Part shown: positions 25,512 to 34,292 of the stretch, one piece after another
Layout: each line of letters begins with the position of its first letter
Position numbering within the stretch: the first letter of the stretch is position 1
DNA from: Geovibrio ferrireducens
GTDB lineage: Bacteria > Chrysiogenota > Deferribacteres > Deferribacterales > Geovibrionaceae
NCBI RefSeq assembly: GCF_026226615.1
Contig: NZ_JAJAPB010000003.1
Span: 248,001 to 312,000, forward strand
DNA length: 64,000 nt
Direction: 5' to 3'
Notes under the pieces: generated by a model
The model's input: the letters and a program-made list of their open reading frames with translations, nothing else
Database searches by the model: none
What the model was told of the DNA's origin: nothing
Position numbers and translations under genes: made by a program

Positions 25512-26986
25512 TACACTCCGCTATGCCTCTTTATGCTGTGCTGGTTTCCCTTGTAGCCATAGTCCCCATTTATCTCTCCCGCAGAAACCCGAACCTGCGT
25601 GAAAGCTGGACTATAATAGCCGCTGTCGCCAAGTTCGTCATTGTTCTCAGTATGGTTCCGGCGGTTCTCGGCGGAAAGGAGATATATTTCAAGCTTGTCA
25701 CCGCCTATCCGGGCATTGATATTGCCTTCAAGGTGGACAGTCTGGGGCTTTTCTTCGCCCTTACGGCATCTTTCCTGTGGATTCTCACCTCATTCTACTC
25801 CATAGGCTATGTCAGGGCGCTTAATGAGCATGCGCAGACCAGATACTTCATCTGCTTCGCGGGCTCGCTCTCCGTGACAATAGGCGCTGCCTTCGCGGCG
25901 AACCTGTTCACTATGTACATATTTTATGAAGCGCTTACGCTCTTCACATATCCGCTTATCGCACACGAAGAGAACGAGGAGGCATTCAAAGGGGCAAGGA
26001 TTTACCTTGTATACCTTCTGGGAACCTCAATAGCGTTCCTTCTTCCCGCTATAGTGTTCACCTACTTCACAGCCGGAACCATGGATTTCAGGTTAGGCGG
26101 CGTTTTCGGTGACACAGGCGGAATACACAGCCTCTTCTTCGGTGTCATATTCGCCTTCTACATCGCGGGCATAGCAAAGGCAGGGATAATGCCCTTCCAC
26201 TCATGGCTGCCCAACGCCATGGTGGCGCCCACACCGGTCAGCTCGCTTCTGCATGCTGTTGCGGTGGTGAAGATGGGTGTTTTTGTGGTGCTGAGGGTTA
26301 TTCTTTATGTCTTCGGTGTTGACCTCCTCAGGGAGATAGGCGCGGGAGCATTCCTCGCATCTTTCGCGTGCGTCACCATTGTGGTTTCATCCCTGATAGC
26401 CATGAGGCAGGACAATATCAAGGCAAGGCTCGCCTACTCCACCATAAGCCAGCTTTCATACATTGTCGTGGGGGCGGCTCTGCTTTCCCCGTCAGGCATT
26501 AAAGCAAGCATAATCCACATAACCATCCACGCCTTCTCGAAGATAAGCCTCTTCTTTTGGGCGGGTGCGGTTTATGTGGCTCTGCATAAGAAGTACATCA
26601 GCCAGATAAGCGGCATAGCCAAAAAAATGCCTGTCTCCATGGCGGTGTTCACCATAGGCGCACTGAGCCTCATAGGCATACCGCCCCTCTCAGGCTTCAT
26701 AAGCAAGTATTACTTTGTTTCAGGCGCTGTGGAAGCGGGGATGCTCCCCGTGGCTGTGGTATTCGCTGTGAGCTCATTCCTCAATGCGCTGTACTTCCTG
26801 CCTATTATCTACACAGCGTACATGAAGCCTCTGGATGCGGGTATGGACGACAAAGTCACCGAAGCCCCCCTTGCCATGCTCATTCCCATGTGCATAACAG
26901 CGGGCGCAGCGGTGCTTCTGTTCTTCTTCCCGCAGGTTCTCACCGGCTTCACTGACATAATAGTCAGCGGACTTTTTACAAAGTAG
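25502..26986 (+). CDS. Na+/H+ antiporter subunit D, second NuoL/M/N paralogue
   Basis: A 494-residue membrane protein of the same family. It has the helix-5 Glu in FTMYIFYEALTLFTYPLIA, the helix-7 Lys in GIAKAGIMPFHSWLPNAMVA, TPVSSLLHAVAVVKMGVFV and DNIKARLAYSTISQLSYIVV. These are the same proton-path positions as in mrpD, so it should be an active proton-translocating subunit. GGAGGTGTGGC precedes ATG 25502. Sequence features are closest to the NuoM/MrpD branch, and two MrpD-like subunits in a row are a feature of split Mrp clusters. Confidence 0.9.
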   Translation: MEMIHSAMPLYAVLVSLVAIVPIYLSRRNPNLRESWTIIAAVAKFVIVLSMVPAVLGGKEIYFKLVTAYPGIDIAFKVDSLGLFFALTASFLWILTSFYSIGYVRALNEHAQTRYFICFAGSLSVTIGAAFAANLFTMYIFYEALTLFTYPLIAHEENEEAFKGARIYLVYLLGTSIAFLLPAIVFTYFTAGTMDFRLGGVFGDTGGIHSLFFGVIFAFYIAGIAKAGIMPFHSWLPNAMVAPTPVSSLLHAVAVVKMGVFVVLRVILYVFGVDLLREIGAGAFLASFACVTIVVSSLIAMRQDNIKARLAYSTISQLSYIVVGAALLSPSGIKASIIHITIHAFSKISLFFWAGAVYVALHKKYISQISGIAKKMPVSMAVFTIGALSLIGIPPLSGFISKYYFVSGAVEAGMLPVAVVFAVSSFLNALYFLPIIYTAYMKPLDAGMDDKVTEAPLAMLIPMCITAGAAVLLFFFPQVLTGFTDIIVSGLFTK

Positions 26987-26995
26987 GAGGGCATT

Positions 26996-27124
26996 ATGGC
27001 TGCAAAACATGACAAGGAACTCGAAGAGCTTAAACACGATGCGGTACCGGGCTATAAGCCTGTTTTCGGCGCTGTGCTTGCAGCGGCTGTTCTGTACCTC
27101 GCTTATATATTTTTATCTCACTAG
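26996..27124 (+). CDS. 42-residue single-helix membrane protein of the mrp operon
   Basis: A 42-residue protein with a charged, His/Glu/Lys-rich cytoplasmic N terminus (AAKHDKELEELKHDAVPGY) and one transmembrane helix (about 23-40). AGGAGGGCATT precedes ATG 26996. It lies 9 bases after the second antiporter subunit and 14 bases before the next small gene, inside the operon. I do not know a family for it; it may be a small accessory subunit. Confidence 0.65.
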   Translation: MAAKHDKELEELKHDAVPGYKPVFGAVLAAAVLYLAYIFLSH

Positions 27125-27138
27125 GGGGCGGATTAATC

Positions 27139-27390
27139 ATGAAGGATACCGAAAAGAAATATATTTTCGATAACCCCCGGAACATAAAGATAATTCTGAT
27201 TATTCTCTATGTTCTGTGCGCTGTTATCTTTTTTGCGGATATATTCGTCCACAAGCATGCCTATTTCTTCTTTGAGGAAAAAACAGGCTTTTACGCCGTT
27301 TACGGTTTCATTTCCTACGTCGGGCTGGTGCTTTTTGCCAAGTATGTTATCCGCCCGCTGATCATGAGAAAGGAGAACTACTATGAGTAG
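27139..27390 (+). CDS. 83-residue two-helix membrane protein of the mrp operon
   Basis: A small membrane protein with two transmembrane helices (about 16-36 and 50-70) joined by an aromatic loop (HKHAYFFFEEKTGFYAVYG). Helix 2 ends in basic residues. GGGGGCGGATTAATC precedes ATG 27139. The next gene overlaps its 3' end by eight bases. Similar proteins accompany split antiporter clusters in other anaerobes to my knowledge, but their role is not established. Confidence 0.75.
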   Translation: MKDTEKKYIFDNPRNIKIILIILYVLCAVIFFADIFVHKHAYFFFEEKTGFYAVYGFISYVGLVLFAKYVIRPLIMRKENYYE

Positions 27391-29167
27391 CGGTCTTCTC
27401 ATTCCTCCTTTTATGTTTTTCATGCTCGGCGGAGTCATTGCGGGCTTCCTCAAAGGCAATCTGCGCAATGCACTGCTTATTGCCGTTCCGGTGCTGAGCC
27501 TTATCAACCTCGCCATGATCCCCCACGGGGTTTACCTCCAGTACGAGTTTCTGGGGCATGAACTCGCCCTTTTCAGGGTGGACAAGCTCTCTCTCGTTTT
27601 CGGATATGCCTTCCACATAGTTTCCATTGCCGTTCTGGTTTACGGAATACATGTGAAAAGCAATAAAGAGTTCATAATCGGCCTCATATACGCGGGCGGC
27701 GGTCTGGGTGCGGTTTTCGCCTATGACCTTATAACTCTCTACATTTTCTGGGAGATAATGACAGTCGCCTCCACCTTCATAATCTGGCGCAAGGACTCTC
27801 AGGAGGCTGTGGGAGCGGGCTTCCGCTACTTCATATTCCACCTTGTGGGCGGACTTGCACTGCTCATCGGCATTGTGATCTATATCATAACCACGGGCAA
27901 TGCCGCCTTCGTACACATGGGCTGGACAGACCTTGCCACAGGGCTGATAATGATAGGCTTCGGCGTGAACGCCGCGTGGCCGTTCGTCCACACATGGCTT
28001 GTGGATTCATACCCCAAGGCAAGCTTCCTCGGCACTGTAATGCTCAGCGTGTTCACCACAAAAACAGCTATCTACACCCTCACCAGAGGCTTCTCCGGCG
28101 AAGAGGTGCTCATAGTCACCGGAGCGGTGATGACCGCCTTCCCCATATTCTACGCTGTGCTTGAGAATGACCTGCGCAAGGTTCTCTCATACAGCCTTAT
28201 CAACCAGCTCGGCTTCATGGTTGTGGGTATAGGCGTGGGGAGCGAAATGGCGATAAACGCCGCTGTGGGGCAGGCTTTTGTACATATAATGTTCAAATCC
28301 CTGCTGTTCATGGGCATGGGCGCTGTTCTCCACCAGACAGGCAAAATAAAGGCAACAGAGCTCGGCGGGCTTTACAAATACATGCCGTTCACCACGGTTT
28401 TCACCATAGTCGGTTCGATGACGATCTCAGCCTTTCCTCTGTTTTCGGCATTCGTAACAAAATCCATGATCCTGTCATCCGTTGCGACGGAAGGCTTCAT
28501 GGTAATCTGGCTTGTGCTCCTGTTTGCCTCTGCGGGCGTTCTTGACCACTCAGGGATCAAGATTCCGTTCTTTGCCTTCTTCGGGCATGACAGCGGTCTG
28601 AAACCGAAGGAAGCGCCGCTCAATATGCTCATGGGCATGGGCTTTCTGGCGTTCCTGAACATCTTCCTCGGCATTTTTCCGGGCTATCTGTTTCAGATAC
28701 TCCCATATGAAGTCACATACAACGCATATACGGCAGACCACACCATCTTCCAGCTTCAGCTTCTGCTGTTCTCCATACTGGCGTTCACGCTGCTGCTGAG
28801 AAGCGGGCTTTACCCTGCGGAGATAAAGTCAGTCAATCTCGATTTCGACTTTTTCTACAGAAAAGGCTACAAGCTTTTCGTATGGCTTGTGGACAATATA
28901 CTGATCAGGTTTATGGATTTCGGCAAGGCTCTCTTCTTCGGCTATATACCGAAAACGCTGGGGATGCTCACCAGAAACCCCGTGGGGCTCCTGCTTATAA
29001 TGGTTCCCGACAACAGGTTCAAGGGGCTCAGGGAGAAAATGGCAAAATCTGAGGATGGTTATGTGGAAGGTCTGATTGAATACTGGTCAATAGGCATATC
29101 CGCCTTTGTGATATGCTTCTTCCTGCTGTTTTATCTGCTGTTTTTCCTCGTACAGAAGCTTATCTGA
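27383..29167 (+). CDS. large NuoL/MrpA-type antiporter subunit, third paralogue
   Basis: A 594-residue membrane protein of the NuoL/MrpA/MrpD family, the longest in this operon. Core residues are the helix-5 Glu in LITLYIFWEIMTVASTFII, the NAAWPFVHTWLVDSYPKASF loop and NDLRKVLSYSLINQLGFMVV. At position 7 a Gly-x-N-A-A-W motif replaces the usual Lys region, so the proton path may differ from the two other paralogues. A long C-terminal part with extra helices (about 470-594) recalls the NuoL lateral-helix end. AAGGAGAACTACT precedes ATG 27383. It is the last gene of the operon, before a GC-rich hairpin. Confidence 0.88.
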   Translation: MSSGLLIPPFMFFMLGGVIAGFLKGNLRNALLIAVPVLSLINLAMIPHGVYLQYEFLGHELALFRVDKLSLVFGYAFHIVSIAVLVYGIHVKSNKEFIIGLIYAGGGLGAVFAYDLITLYIFWEIMTVASTFIIWRKDSQEAVGAGFRYFIFHLVGGLALLIGIVIYIITTGNAAFVHMGWTDLATGLIMIGFGVNAAWPFVHTWLVDSYPKASFLGTVMLSVFTTKTAIYTLTRGFSGEEVLIVTGAVMTAFPIFYAVLENDLRKVLSYSLINQLGFMVVGIGVGSEMAINAAVGQAFVHIMFKSLLFMGMGAVLHQTGKIKATELGGLYKYMPFTTVFTIVGSMTISAFPLFSAFVTKSMILSSVATEGFMVIWLVLLFASAGVLDHSGIKIPFFAFFGHDSGLKPKEAPLNMLMGMGFLAFLNIFLGIFPGYLFQILPYEVTYNAYTADHTIFQLQLLLFSILAFTLLLRSGLYPAEIKSVNLDFDFFYRKGYKLFVWLVDNILIRFMDFGKALFFGYIPKTLGMLTRNPVGLLLIMVPDNRFKGLREKMAKSEDGYVEGLIEYWSIGISAFVICFFLLFYLLFFLVQKLI

Positions 29168-29181
29168 AATAATATTGCATG

Positions 29182-29199
29182 GCCGCCCCTGAGGGCGGC
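29182..29199. terminator. terminator between mrp operon and diguanylate cyclase gene
   Basis: A perfect 7-base stem GCCGCCC / GGGCGGC with a CTGA loop sits between the two convergent stops. The T-content downstream is modest on both strands (TGTGCTGTTTT on the plus strand). It may serve both transcripts. Confidence 0.7.
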
Positions 29200-29212
29200 T
29201 GTGCTGTTTTCC

Positions 29213-30811
29213 CTAATTTCTTGTATATCTGTTTTTTCCGTTCTTTTTTGATATGTAAAGCGCTTTATCAGCCTTTTCAAATACCTCGGCTGTGCAGTTT
29301 CCGCTTTCCCAGAGAGAGATGCCTATGCTGCACCCGACTCTGACTGATTTCCCGTCTATATCAACAGGCATTGAGACAGACTCTATTATTCTTGCTGCGA
29401 CATTTTCCCCGGTAGTCAAATCACTGGCAAAGAGAACGGCGGCAAACTCGTCCCCGCCTATTCTGGCTGCTATCTCCTCTTTGCGGACTGACGCAGTAAG
29501 CCTTCTGCCCACCTCTTTCAGCACCTCATCCCCGGCTGCGTGACCGTAGGTATCGTTTATCGGTTTAAAACCGTCCAGATCTATGTACATAAATTCAAGA
29601 GCAAACCCCTGTCTGGCTGCCAGAGCGGTATTTTTCTCCAAATATCTCTCCAGTGCCGCCCGGTTGGGCAGTCCGGTGAGTTTATCAGCCAAAGCAATAC
29701 TGCGCATGTTGTTCAGCTCGGACTCGGTGCTGGAAAGGCTGAGAATGAGATCATTTATTGAATCCGAAAGAACCTCAATCTCTTTTATCCCTTTGTAGAC
29801 AGGGATAGGGGCAATCTTGCCGAACCTCAGTTTATCCGCAGCCTTCGCAACAGAGACAATAGGACTTGATACTGCACCCGCAAAAACCCACCCGGCAGCA
29901 GAAAATATAAGAGTGAAAAGAACTCCGGTGGATATTATAAAAACCTGCAACTGCTGAACAGGCTGATAAGCCACATTAAGCGGCTGTCTGATGAGGACAG
30001 TCCAGCCGAGCCCTTTGTAATCCCCGTAACCGTTGCTGAATGAGTAGCCTGTAAGATATTTGCTGCCATCCCCCCAGTCCTCTACCCGCCAGCCGGAGTC
30101 ATTGTTCCGGGCATACTTCAGGCTGTCGAGTGCAATCGTCATTCCGATCTCCTCTTTCGGCCCCAGAAGCACGGTATTATCCTGACTGATTATGTATACG
30201 GAAATATTTTTCCGTTTATTCACAGGTTCCAGAATCTTATTCTTTATATCATTGACCCACTCCCAGCTGAGATGCGCAGCAAGAACACCTTTCCTGCTTC
30301 CAGATGCATCCTCAACAGCGAAGCTTACATCCACAAACTTCATAGGTTCTCCGCTGGGATTTGGGAGGAGCTTGGCAAGCAGAACAGCATCATGTACATC
30401 CCCTACAAACTCACCCTTAATCCCCTCAGTGAATACAGGACGTTTTGATATGTCTATTCCTTCGAGAATCCCGCCCGTACTGGCCTTCACTGTACCGGCA
30501 GTATCGGTAAAACCTATCCATGAAAATGAAGGAATATTCTTCTGAAGATTTTCAATGGTTTTTCTGATTGAGGTATAATTTTCCGTTTCTGCCACAGCCT
30601 CTATCCTTGAGAAGGTTTTTATTTCGCTGTAGCGTGACCACATGTAACGATCCAGCTTATCCGATGTAAGATACGCTGTTTCCGCAAGAGTTTCCCCTAT
30701 ATCCCTCTTTTTATCGGAAATCGATTTCATGCCGATAACAGCCGTCATTGCGGCAGTGAGCAGAACGCATAATAAAGTTATACGCAGTGTTACGTATTTT
30801 CTCATTTCCAT
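29213..30811 (-). CDS. diguanylate cyclase with periplasmic Cache sensor
   Basis: A 532-residue membrane-bound cyclic-di-GMP synthase. It has an N-terminal helix (about 9-27), a double-Cache-like periplasmic sensor (about 35-285), a second helix (about 290-312), a HAMP linker and a C-terminal GGDEF domain. The active site RIGGDEFAAVLF is intact and LADKLTGLPNRAAL marks the domain start. The inhibitory I-site is degenerate (RKEE rather than RxxD), so product feedback may be weak. It stands alone, with ATG at 30811 (an alternative ATG lies six bases inside). Confidence 0.9.
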   Translation of the reverse strand: MEMRKYVTLRITLLCVLLTAAMTAVIGMKSISDKKRDIGETLAETAYLTSDKLDRYMWSRYSEIKTFSRIEAVAETENYTSIRKTIENLQKNIPSFSWIGFTDTAGTVKASTGGILEGIDISKRPVFTEGIKGEFVGDVHDAVLLAKLLPNPSGEPMKFVDVSFAVEDASGSRKGVLAAHLSWEWVNDIKNKILEPVNKRKNISVYIISQDNTVLLGPKEEIGMTIALDSLKYARNNDSGWRVEDWGDGSKYLTGYSFSNGYGDYKGLGWTVLIRQPLNVAYQPVQQLQVFIISTGVLFTLIFSAAGWVFAGAVSSPIVSVAKAADKLRFGKIAPIPVYKGIKEIEVLSDSINDLILSLSSTESELNNMRSIALADKLTGLPNRAALERYLEKNTALAARQGFALEFMYIDLDGFKPINDTYGHAAGDEVLKEVGRRLTASVRKEEIAARIGGDEFAAVLFASDLTTGENVAARIIESVSMPVDIDGKSVRVGCSIGISLWESGNCTAEVFEKADKALYISKKNGKNRYTRN

Positions 30812-30945
30812 TGTGTCTGTCCGTAAGATAAATTTTAACTGATAAACTCAGAATAGCAGAAAAAAATATGAATAAAACATAAATACATTAGATCATCTAA
30901 AGAAAATCCCGGTTCTCCCTCAACAGTTACTGCCTCTCAGGTTTT

Positions 30946-32073
30946 TCAGAATCCGTTCATTTTCGCCAGAATATCAAGGGTTTCCTTGGCCCCCTTGCGG
31001 TACGGGAAGTCGTCCGGTATCTCAACATTCCTCCTTTGCGCCAGAACAAAAAAGTTTGTCCCGAAGCCACCCTCCGGCATTATAAGCGCCTTAACCGATG
31101 CCTTCTGGAGGTCTGTTTCCGCATTTTCTATTTCGCTCAGAATGCCCGACTGCACAAGAAACAGCCACTGCGGTGTAAGTGAAACCGGCTCCAGCCCCGC
31201 ATCCCTGCCATAGCTCTGCAATGAAGTGAAATCCACAAAGGCGGTTATATCCTGATCACCTATTCTCTCGAAAAAGTCATTGTTCTGGGAATGTTTAAAG
31301 TAGCAGGTAACAGTTCCGTCCCTGCGGTAGGAGGCGAATATATTTTCTGCCGGGTAGCCGTAGTCCACGGTGAAAACCATGCCTTTTTCTATCTTCGAGG
31401 CCAGAGCCTGAACCCAGCCTATCATGTCCAGATTGAGATCGACTATCTGCCCGTCCGTTATTCTGAGGTTTATCCTGTCGAGATATTCCTGTATCTTCGG
31501 GGTGGAAAGCCTGTCAGGATAAAATGTCAGCCCGCCCTCATGCTCAATTACATAGAGTTCCTTAACATCTTCCCCCAGCCTGATGACCCTGTGCACCGGA
31601 AAAGCGTCCACCAGTTCGTTTGAGAAGAAAATACCCTGAAATCCGCCGAACTCCTCAAAGCTTTTCCAGCTTACTTTTCCTTCATGCTCTTTAAGCAGTT
31701 CACGCTGACAGTCAATGAGATAGCCGCTTTTCTCTATGATGGTGTAGCTGAGCCCTGCATAAAATTCAGGTTTGGAAGTTTTAAGATGCGTGAGAATATC
31801 ATTAGCCAGCATGCCGCTTCCCGCACCCATTTCACAGAAACAGGCGGGCAGAGAAAGTCTTTCCGCCGTATCAGCAAAAGCATTGGCAAGGGTTCTGCCG
31901 AAGGATGCGGAAGCGTTTACGGAGGTGTAAAAGCTCCCCTGATGACCGAAGGGGTTCTTTTTCTGATAGTAGCCCTGCTCCGGCTCGTACAGAGCCATAT
32001 TCATAAATTCAGCAAAAGTTATCATACCTTTATCGGCAATGCGGGCGCGTATTTTTTCAGTAAGAGAATTCAT
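30946..32073 (-). CDS. SAM-dependent methyltransferase, MidA/NDUFAF7 family
   Basis: A 375-residue class I methyltransferase of the former DUF185 family; the mitochondrial member NDUFAF7 methylates an arginine of complex I. The family core is visible: MITFAEFMNMALYEPEQGYY at the start, CFCEMGAGSGMLANDIL for SAM binding, and FFSNELVDAFPVHRV. It overlaps the tonB stop by one base (TAATG), so it is cotranscribed with exbB-exbD-tonB, although no functional link is known. The target in this organism is unknown. Confidence 0.88.
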   Translation of the reverse strand: MNSLTEKIRARIADKGMITFAEFMNMALYEPEQGYYQKKNPFGHQGSFYTSVNASASFGRTLANAFADTAERLSLPACFCEMGAGSGMLANDILTHLKTSKPEFYAGLSYTIIEKSGYLIDCQRELLKEHEGKVSWKSFEEFGGFQGIFFSNELVDAFPVHRVIRLGEDVKELYVIEHEGGLTFYPDRLSTPKIQEYLDRINLRITDGQIVDLNLDMIGWVQALASKIEKGMVFTVDYGYPAENIFASYRRDGTVTCYFKHSQNNDFFERIGDQDITAFVDFTSLQSYGRDAGLEPVSLTPQWLFLVQSGILSEIENAETDLQKASVKALIMPEGGFGTNFFVLAQRRNVEIPDDFPYRKGAKETLDILAKMNGF

Positions 32074-32786
32074 TATCTAACCTTGAAGTAGAGAGTTATT
32101 TCAGCGGAGTCGTTGGTTGCGTATGTAACTGAGTTGAACTTGAGCCTTTCCACAAATTCAACAGCCAGCTTCTCTATGTTTGAATCGCTTCTGGTTATGA
32201 GGACTATTCCGTATGTGGTTCCCTGTTTGTCTATCTTGAAACGCACGTTCACCTTTGTGTCGTTAGACAGAGAAAATGTGGGCTTAGGCGGCACATGGGT
32301 TATGCGGCGTCTGTTGTTGCTTATATTTTCCAGCACAAAGAAGCTGCTGTCCGCGTATTCCTTCGCCTCAGTGGTGGACTTTTCGCCCTGCCCTGCCCTG
32401 ACTTCCTTTTCCACGGTCTCACGGGTGGACTGAATCTCTGAGAGGAGCCTTTTATCCACTCTGACTTCAGAATCGGTGGTGACACGGCTTACCTTAAGGT
32501 CAGGAATTTCGACCTCGTAATTTGTATCAACATCAACCTTCGGAATATCAAGCTCCGGCATGGTTATTGTGGGTTCAACATTTCTGAAAGGGTTTTCCGC
32601 AGGCCGTTCCGGCACACCGGTAACCTTTACGGGCGGTTTGGGCAGAATCTTAGGCCTCGGAGGAATTATCTCCACCGCTATGGGTTCGGATCTGCTCGAA
32701 AAATCGACCTTAAATTCCGGCAGAAAGCCCAAAGCGGCTATATGCGCCAGAACAGAGATCAGAACAAACGGAAAAAGCCGTGCCAA
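32073..32786 (-). CDS. TonB-like energy transducer
   Basis: A 237-residue protein with an N-terminal membrane anchor (about 4-20), a Pro-rich periplasmic stretch (IPPRPKILPKPPVKV) and a C-terminal TonB-type domain (FKIDKQGTTYGIVLITRSDS, then an EFVERLKF helix and a last strand). With ExbB and ExbD it would transmit proton-motive force to outer-membrane receptors. The long middle segment is charged and strand-poor, more like TolA/TonB hybrids. The start is TTG 32786 behind GAGGAG. It lies two bases after exbD and overlaps midA. Confidence 0.8.
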   Translation of the reverse strand: MARLFPFVLISVLAHIAALGFLPEFKVDFSSRSEPIAVEIIPPRPKILPKPPVKVTGVPERPAENPFRNVEPTITMPELDIPKVDVDTNYEVEIPDLKVSRVTTDSEVRVDKRLLSEIQSTRETVEKEVRAGQGEKSTTEAKEYADSSFFVLENISNNRRRITHVPPKPTFSLSNDTKVNVRFKIDKQGTTYGIVLITRSDSNIEKLAVEFVERLKFNSVTYATNDSAEITLYFKVR

Positions 32787-32788
32787 GA

Positions 32789-33190
32789 CTACTCCTCGTC
32801 AACTGCTATTGCGAACTTTGCAAAGCCGGTTTTTCTGGCAGCGTCCATAACAAAAACCACCTTTCCGTGGGTTGCCGCCTTATCGGCTTCTATAACAACC
32901 GTCGCCTCAGGGCTTTCATTCTTAAGGCTGTCCAGTATTCCCGCCACCTTGTCATCAGCGTAAAGAACGCCGTTAACATGGATTCCGCCTTCGCTGTTTA
33001 TGGAAATACGGATATTTTTCTTAACCTCCACCGGGTCACCCTTCGCCTTGGGCAAATCAACATCAATGGAGCTCGAAACTATGAATGATGTTGATACCAT
33101 GAAGAAAATAAGCAGAAGGAAGACCACGTCTATCAGAGGCGTAATGTTTATATCAAGGCTCTGTTTGCGGTCGTCTCTGGAAAATTTCAC
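32789..33190 (-). CDS. biopolymer transporter ExbD/TolR family
   Basis: A 133-residue inner-membrane protein with one helix (about 20-40) preceded by the family motif DINITPLIDVVFLLLIFFMV, whose Asp in PLIDVV takes part in proton flow. The rest is the periplasmic ExbD domain. The start is GTG 33190, overlapping the exbB stop as GTGA. The gene order exbB-exbD-tonB supports TonB rather than Tol function, since no tolA, tolB or pal is nearby. Confidence 0.9.
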   Translation of the reverse strand: MKFSRDDRKQSLDINITPLIDVVFLLLIFFMVSTSFIVSSSIDVDLPKAKGDPVEVKKNIRISINSEGGIHVNGVLYADDKVAGILDSLKNESPEATVVIEADKAATHGKVVFVMDAARKTGFAKFAIAVDEE

Positions 33191-33810
33191 TGTCCGCCCT
33201 CTTTGAAGATAAGGTTAATCATTTTACTGGTGGCCTGTTCAAGCTCAAGGCTCACCCTGTCAGACCTGTGGCGCACTATGTAGTAAAATATCATGGTGGG
33301 GATAGCCACACTGAGACCTGCCGCAGTGGTAAGCAGCGCCTCGGATATACCCCCGGCGAGAGCCTGAGCATCGCCCACACCCTGAGAGCTTATCACGATG
33401 AATGTCTTAATCATACCGAGAACCGTACCCAAAAGACCGAGCAGAGGGGAAACGCTGGCTATGGTCTGGAGCGTGGGGAGATATTTCTCAAGCCTGCGGG
33501 CTTCGTAACGGCCTGATTCCTCAGTGGCTTCCATCAGTCTGGAAATGGGCAGGTCAAGGTTGTTCAGCACATCAGAGGCGATTTTGGCAGCAGAACTGGC
33601 ATCAGCGCTGCTGATTGTTCTTGCCGCTCCGAGATCTTTTTTGCTGAGTGCCTCAAAAAGCTTATCCAGAAAAAGCTTCGGCATGTATCTTTCTTTTCTG
33701 AGGGCATAAAGCCTCTCAAGGAATATTCCAAGGGAAATCATGGACAGAAACAGAATCGGATACATAAGCACTCCGCCCTTCTCCATAATCTGCACGAATG
33801 AATCCAACAT
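33187..33810 (-). CDS. MotA/TolQ/ExbB proton channel family protein
   Basis: A 207-residue three-helix protein forming the proton channel of an ExbBD-TonB system. It has the first helix near residues 12-30 and the TolQ-type segment SPLLGLLGTVLGMIKTF, then GISEALLTTAAGLSVAIPTM. I start it at ATG 33810 with GGAGGT six bases upstream; the in-frame TTG at 33813 is unlikely. It is the first gene of exbB-exbD-tonB-midA. Its promoter region lies inside the first copy of an 89-base duplicated sequence. Confidence 0.92.
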   Translation of the reverse strand: MLDSFVQIMEKGGVLMYPILFLSMISLGIFLERLYALRKERYMPKLFLDKLFEALSKKDLGAARTISSADASSAAKIASDVLNNLDLPISRLMEATEESGRYEARRLEKYLPTLQTIASVSPLLGLLGTVLGMIKTFIVISSQGVGDAQALAGGISEALLTTAAGLSVAIPTMIFYYIVRHRSDRVSLELEQATSKMINLIFKEGGQ

Positions 33811-33827
33811 CAATAGACCTCCAATTA

Positions 33828-33916
33828 TATAAATACCTTAAATATATTACACATTTATACACTATCTTACGCCGCAGACGGTCACAAGACTGTACAGTTT
33901 GAAAAAACTACATCCT
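33828..33916. repeat. 89-bp direct duplication, copy A
   Basis: The first of two almost identical copies; they differ by one substitution and two single-base indels. It includes the palindrome ACTGTACAGT and the first arm of a hairpin described below. It adjoins the exbB ribosome site, so it may carry the exbB promoter. Confidence 0.85.
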
Positions 33917-33992
33917 GTGTTTTTTTCAAACACGCTCGCGGACGGATAAACCGTCCTTCGCTCCGCACGGCGGGCTCCCTTCCATGGGAACC
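33897..33992. repeat. structured intergenic repeat, copy 1
   Basis: In order: hairpin A (GTTTGAAAAAA / TTTTTTCAAAC, 33897-33931), the constant block CACGCTCGCG, hairpin B (GGACGG / CCGTCC, 33940-33956), the block TTCGCTCCGCACGGCG, and CCATGGGAACC. Copy 2 at 42820-42914 keeps the blocks but has different, still complementary, hairpin arms. Confidence 0.7.
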
Positions 33993-34020
33993 TATCACGC
34001 TCATCCGCTATCCGAACCGA

Positions 34021-34109
34021 TATAAATACCTTAATATATTACACACTTATACACTATCTTACGCCGCAGACGGTCACAAGACTGTACAGTTTGAAAAAAA
34101 CTACATCCT
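34021..34109. repeat. 89-bp direct duplication, copy B
   Basis: The second copy, 193 bases after the first. The two copies flank the rest of the structured repeat, so one may have arisen when that element or segment was inserted or duplicated. The whole stretch 33811-34292 contains no gene. Confidence 0.85.
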
Positions 34110-34130
34110 ACAGCTTGCCCCCACTCGCAT

Positions 34131-34216
34131 GAGAGATTGCTTCACTCTTAAAGAGTTCGCAATGACATCTTAACCGTCACTGCGAGGAAGGCGTGAGCCT
34201 GACGCGGCAGTCTCTT
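34131..34216. repeat. dispersed intergenic inverted repeat (GTCATTGCGA type)
   Basis: Two inward-facing arms: one reads, on the minus strand, GTCATTGCGAACTC and on to GAAGCAATCTC; the other reads GTCACTGCGAGG and on to CGCGGCAGTCTC. Each arm contains a small hairpin of different sequence. It is a form of the widespread GTCATTGCGAGG...GCAATCTC intergenic repeat. Confidence 0.65.
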
Positions 34217-34257
34217 CCATGGAAACCTGCTCAGCTATTAATGCCCTGAACGACCCT

Positions 34258-34276
34258 CCCCCTTTTAAAAAGGGGG
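34258..34276 (-). terminator. hairpin downstream of the TPR gene
   Basis: CCCCCTTTT and AAAAGGGGG (with one extra A) form a 9-base stem 17 bases past the TPR-protein stop. No separate T-run follows. Its C/T-rich surroundings resemble another common intergenic repeat. Confidence 0.45.
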
Positions 34277-34292
34277 AAAGAGGGGGATTTCC

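Noticed and set aside
27362-27991. 209-codon minus-strand open frame under the large antiporter subunit
   Set aside because: It is antisense to a conserved membrane protein. Its His/Glu/Tyr-rich sequence is the typical reverse shadow of hydrophobic codons.
33811-34292. Insertion sequence remnant
   Set aside because: The repeats have no transposase-like coding content and no clear terminal inverted repeat spanning the whole region. They are better described as intergenic repeat elements.
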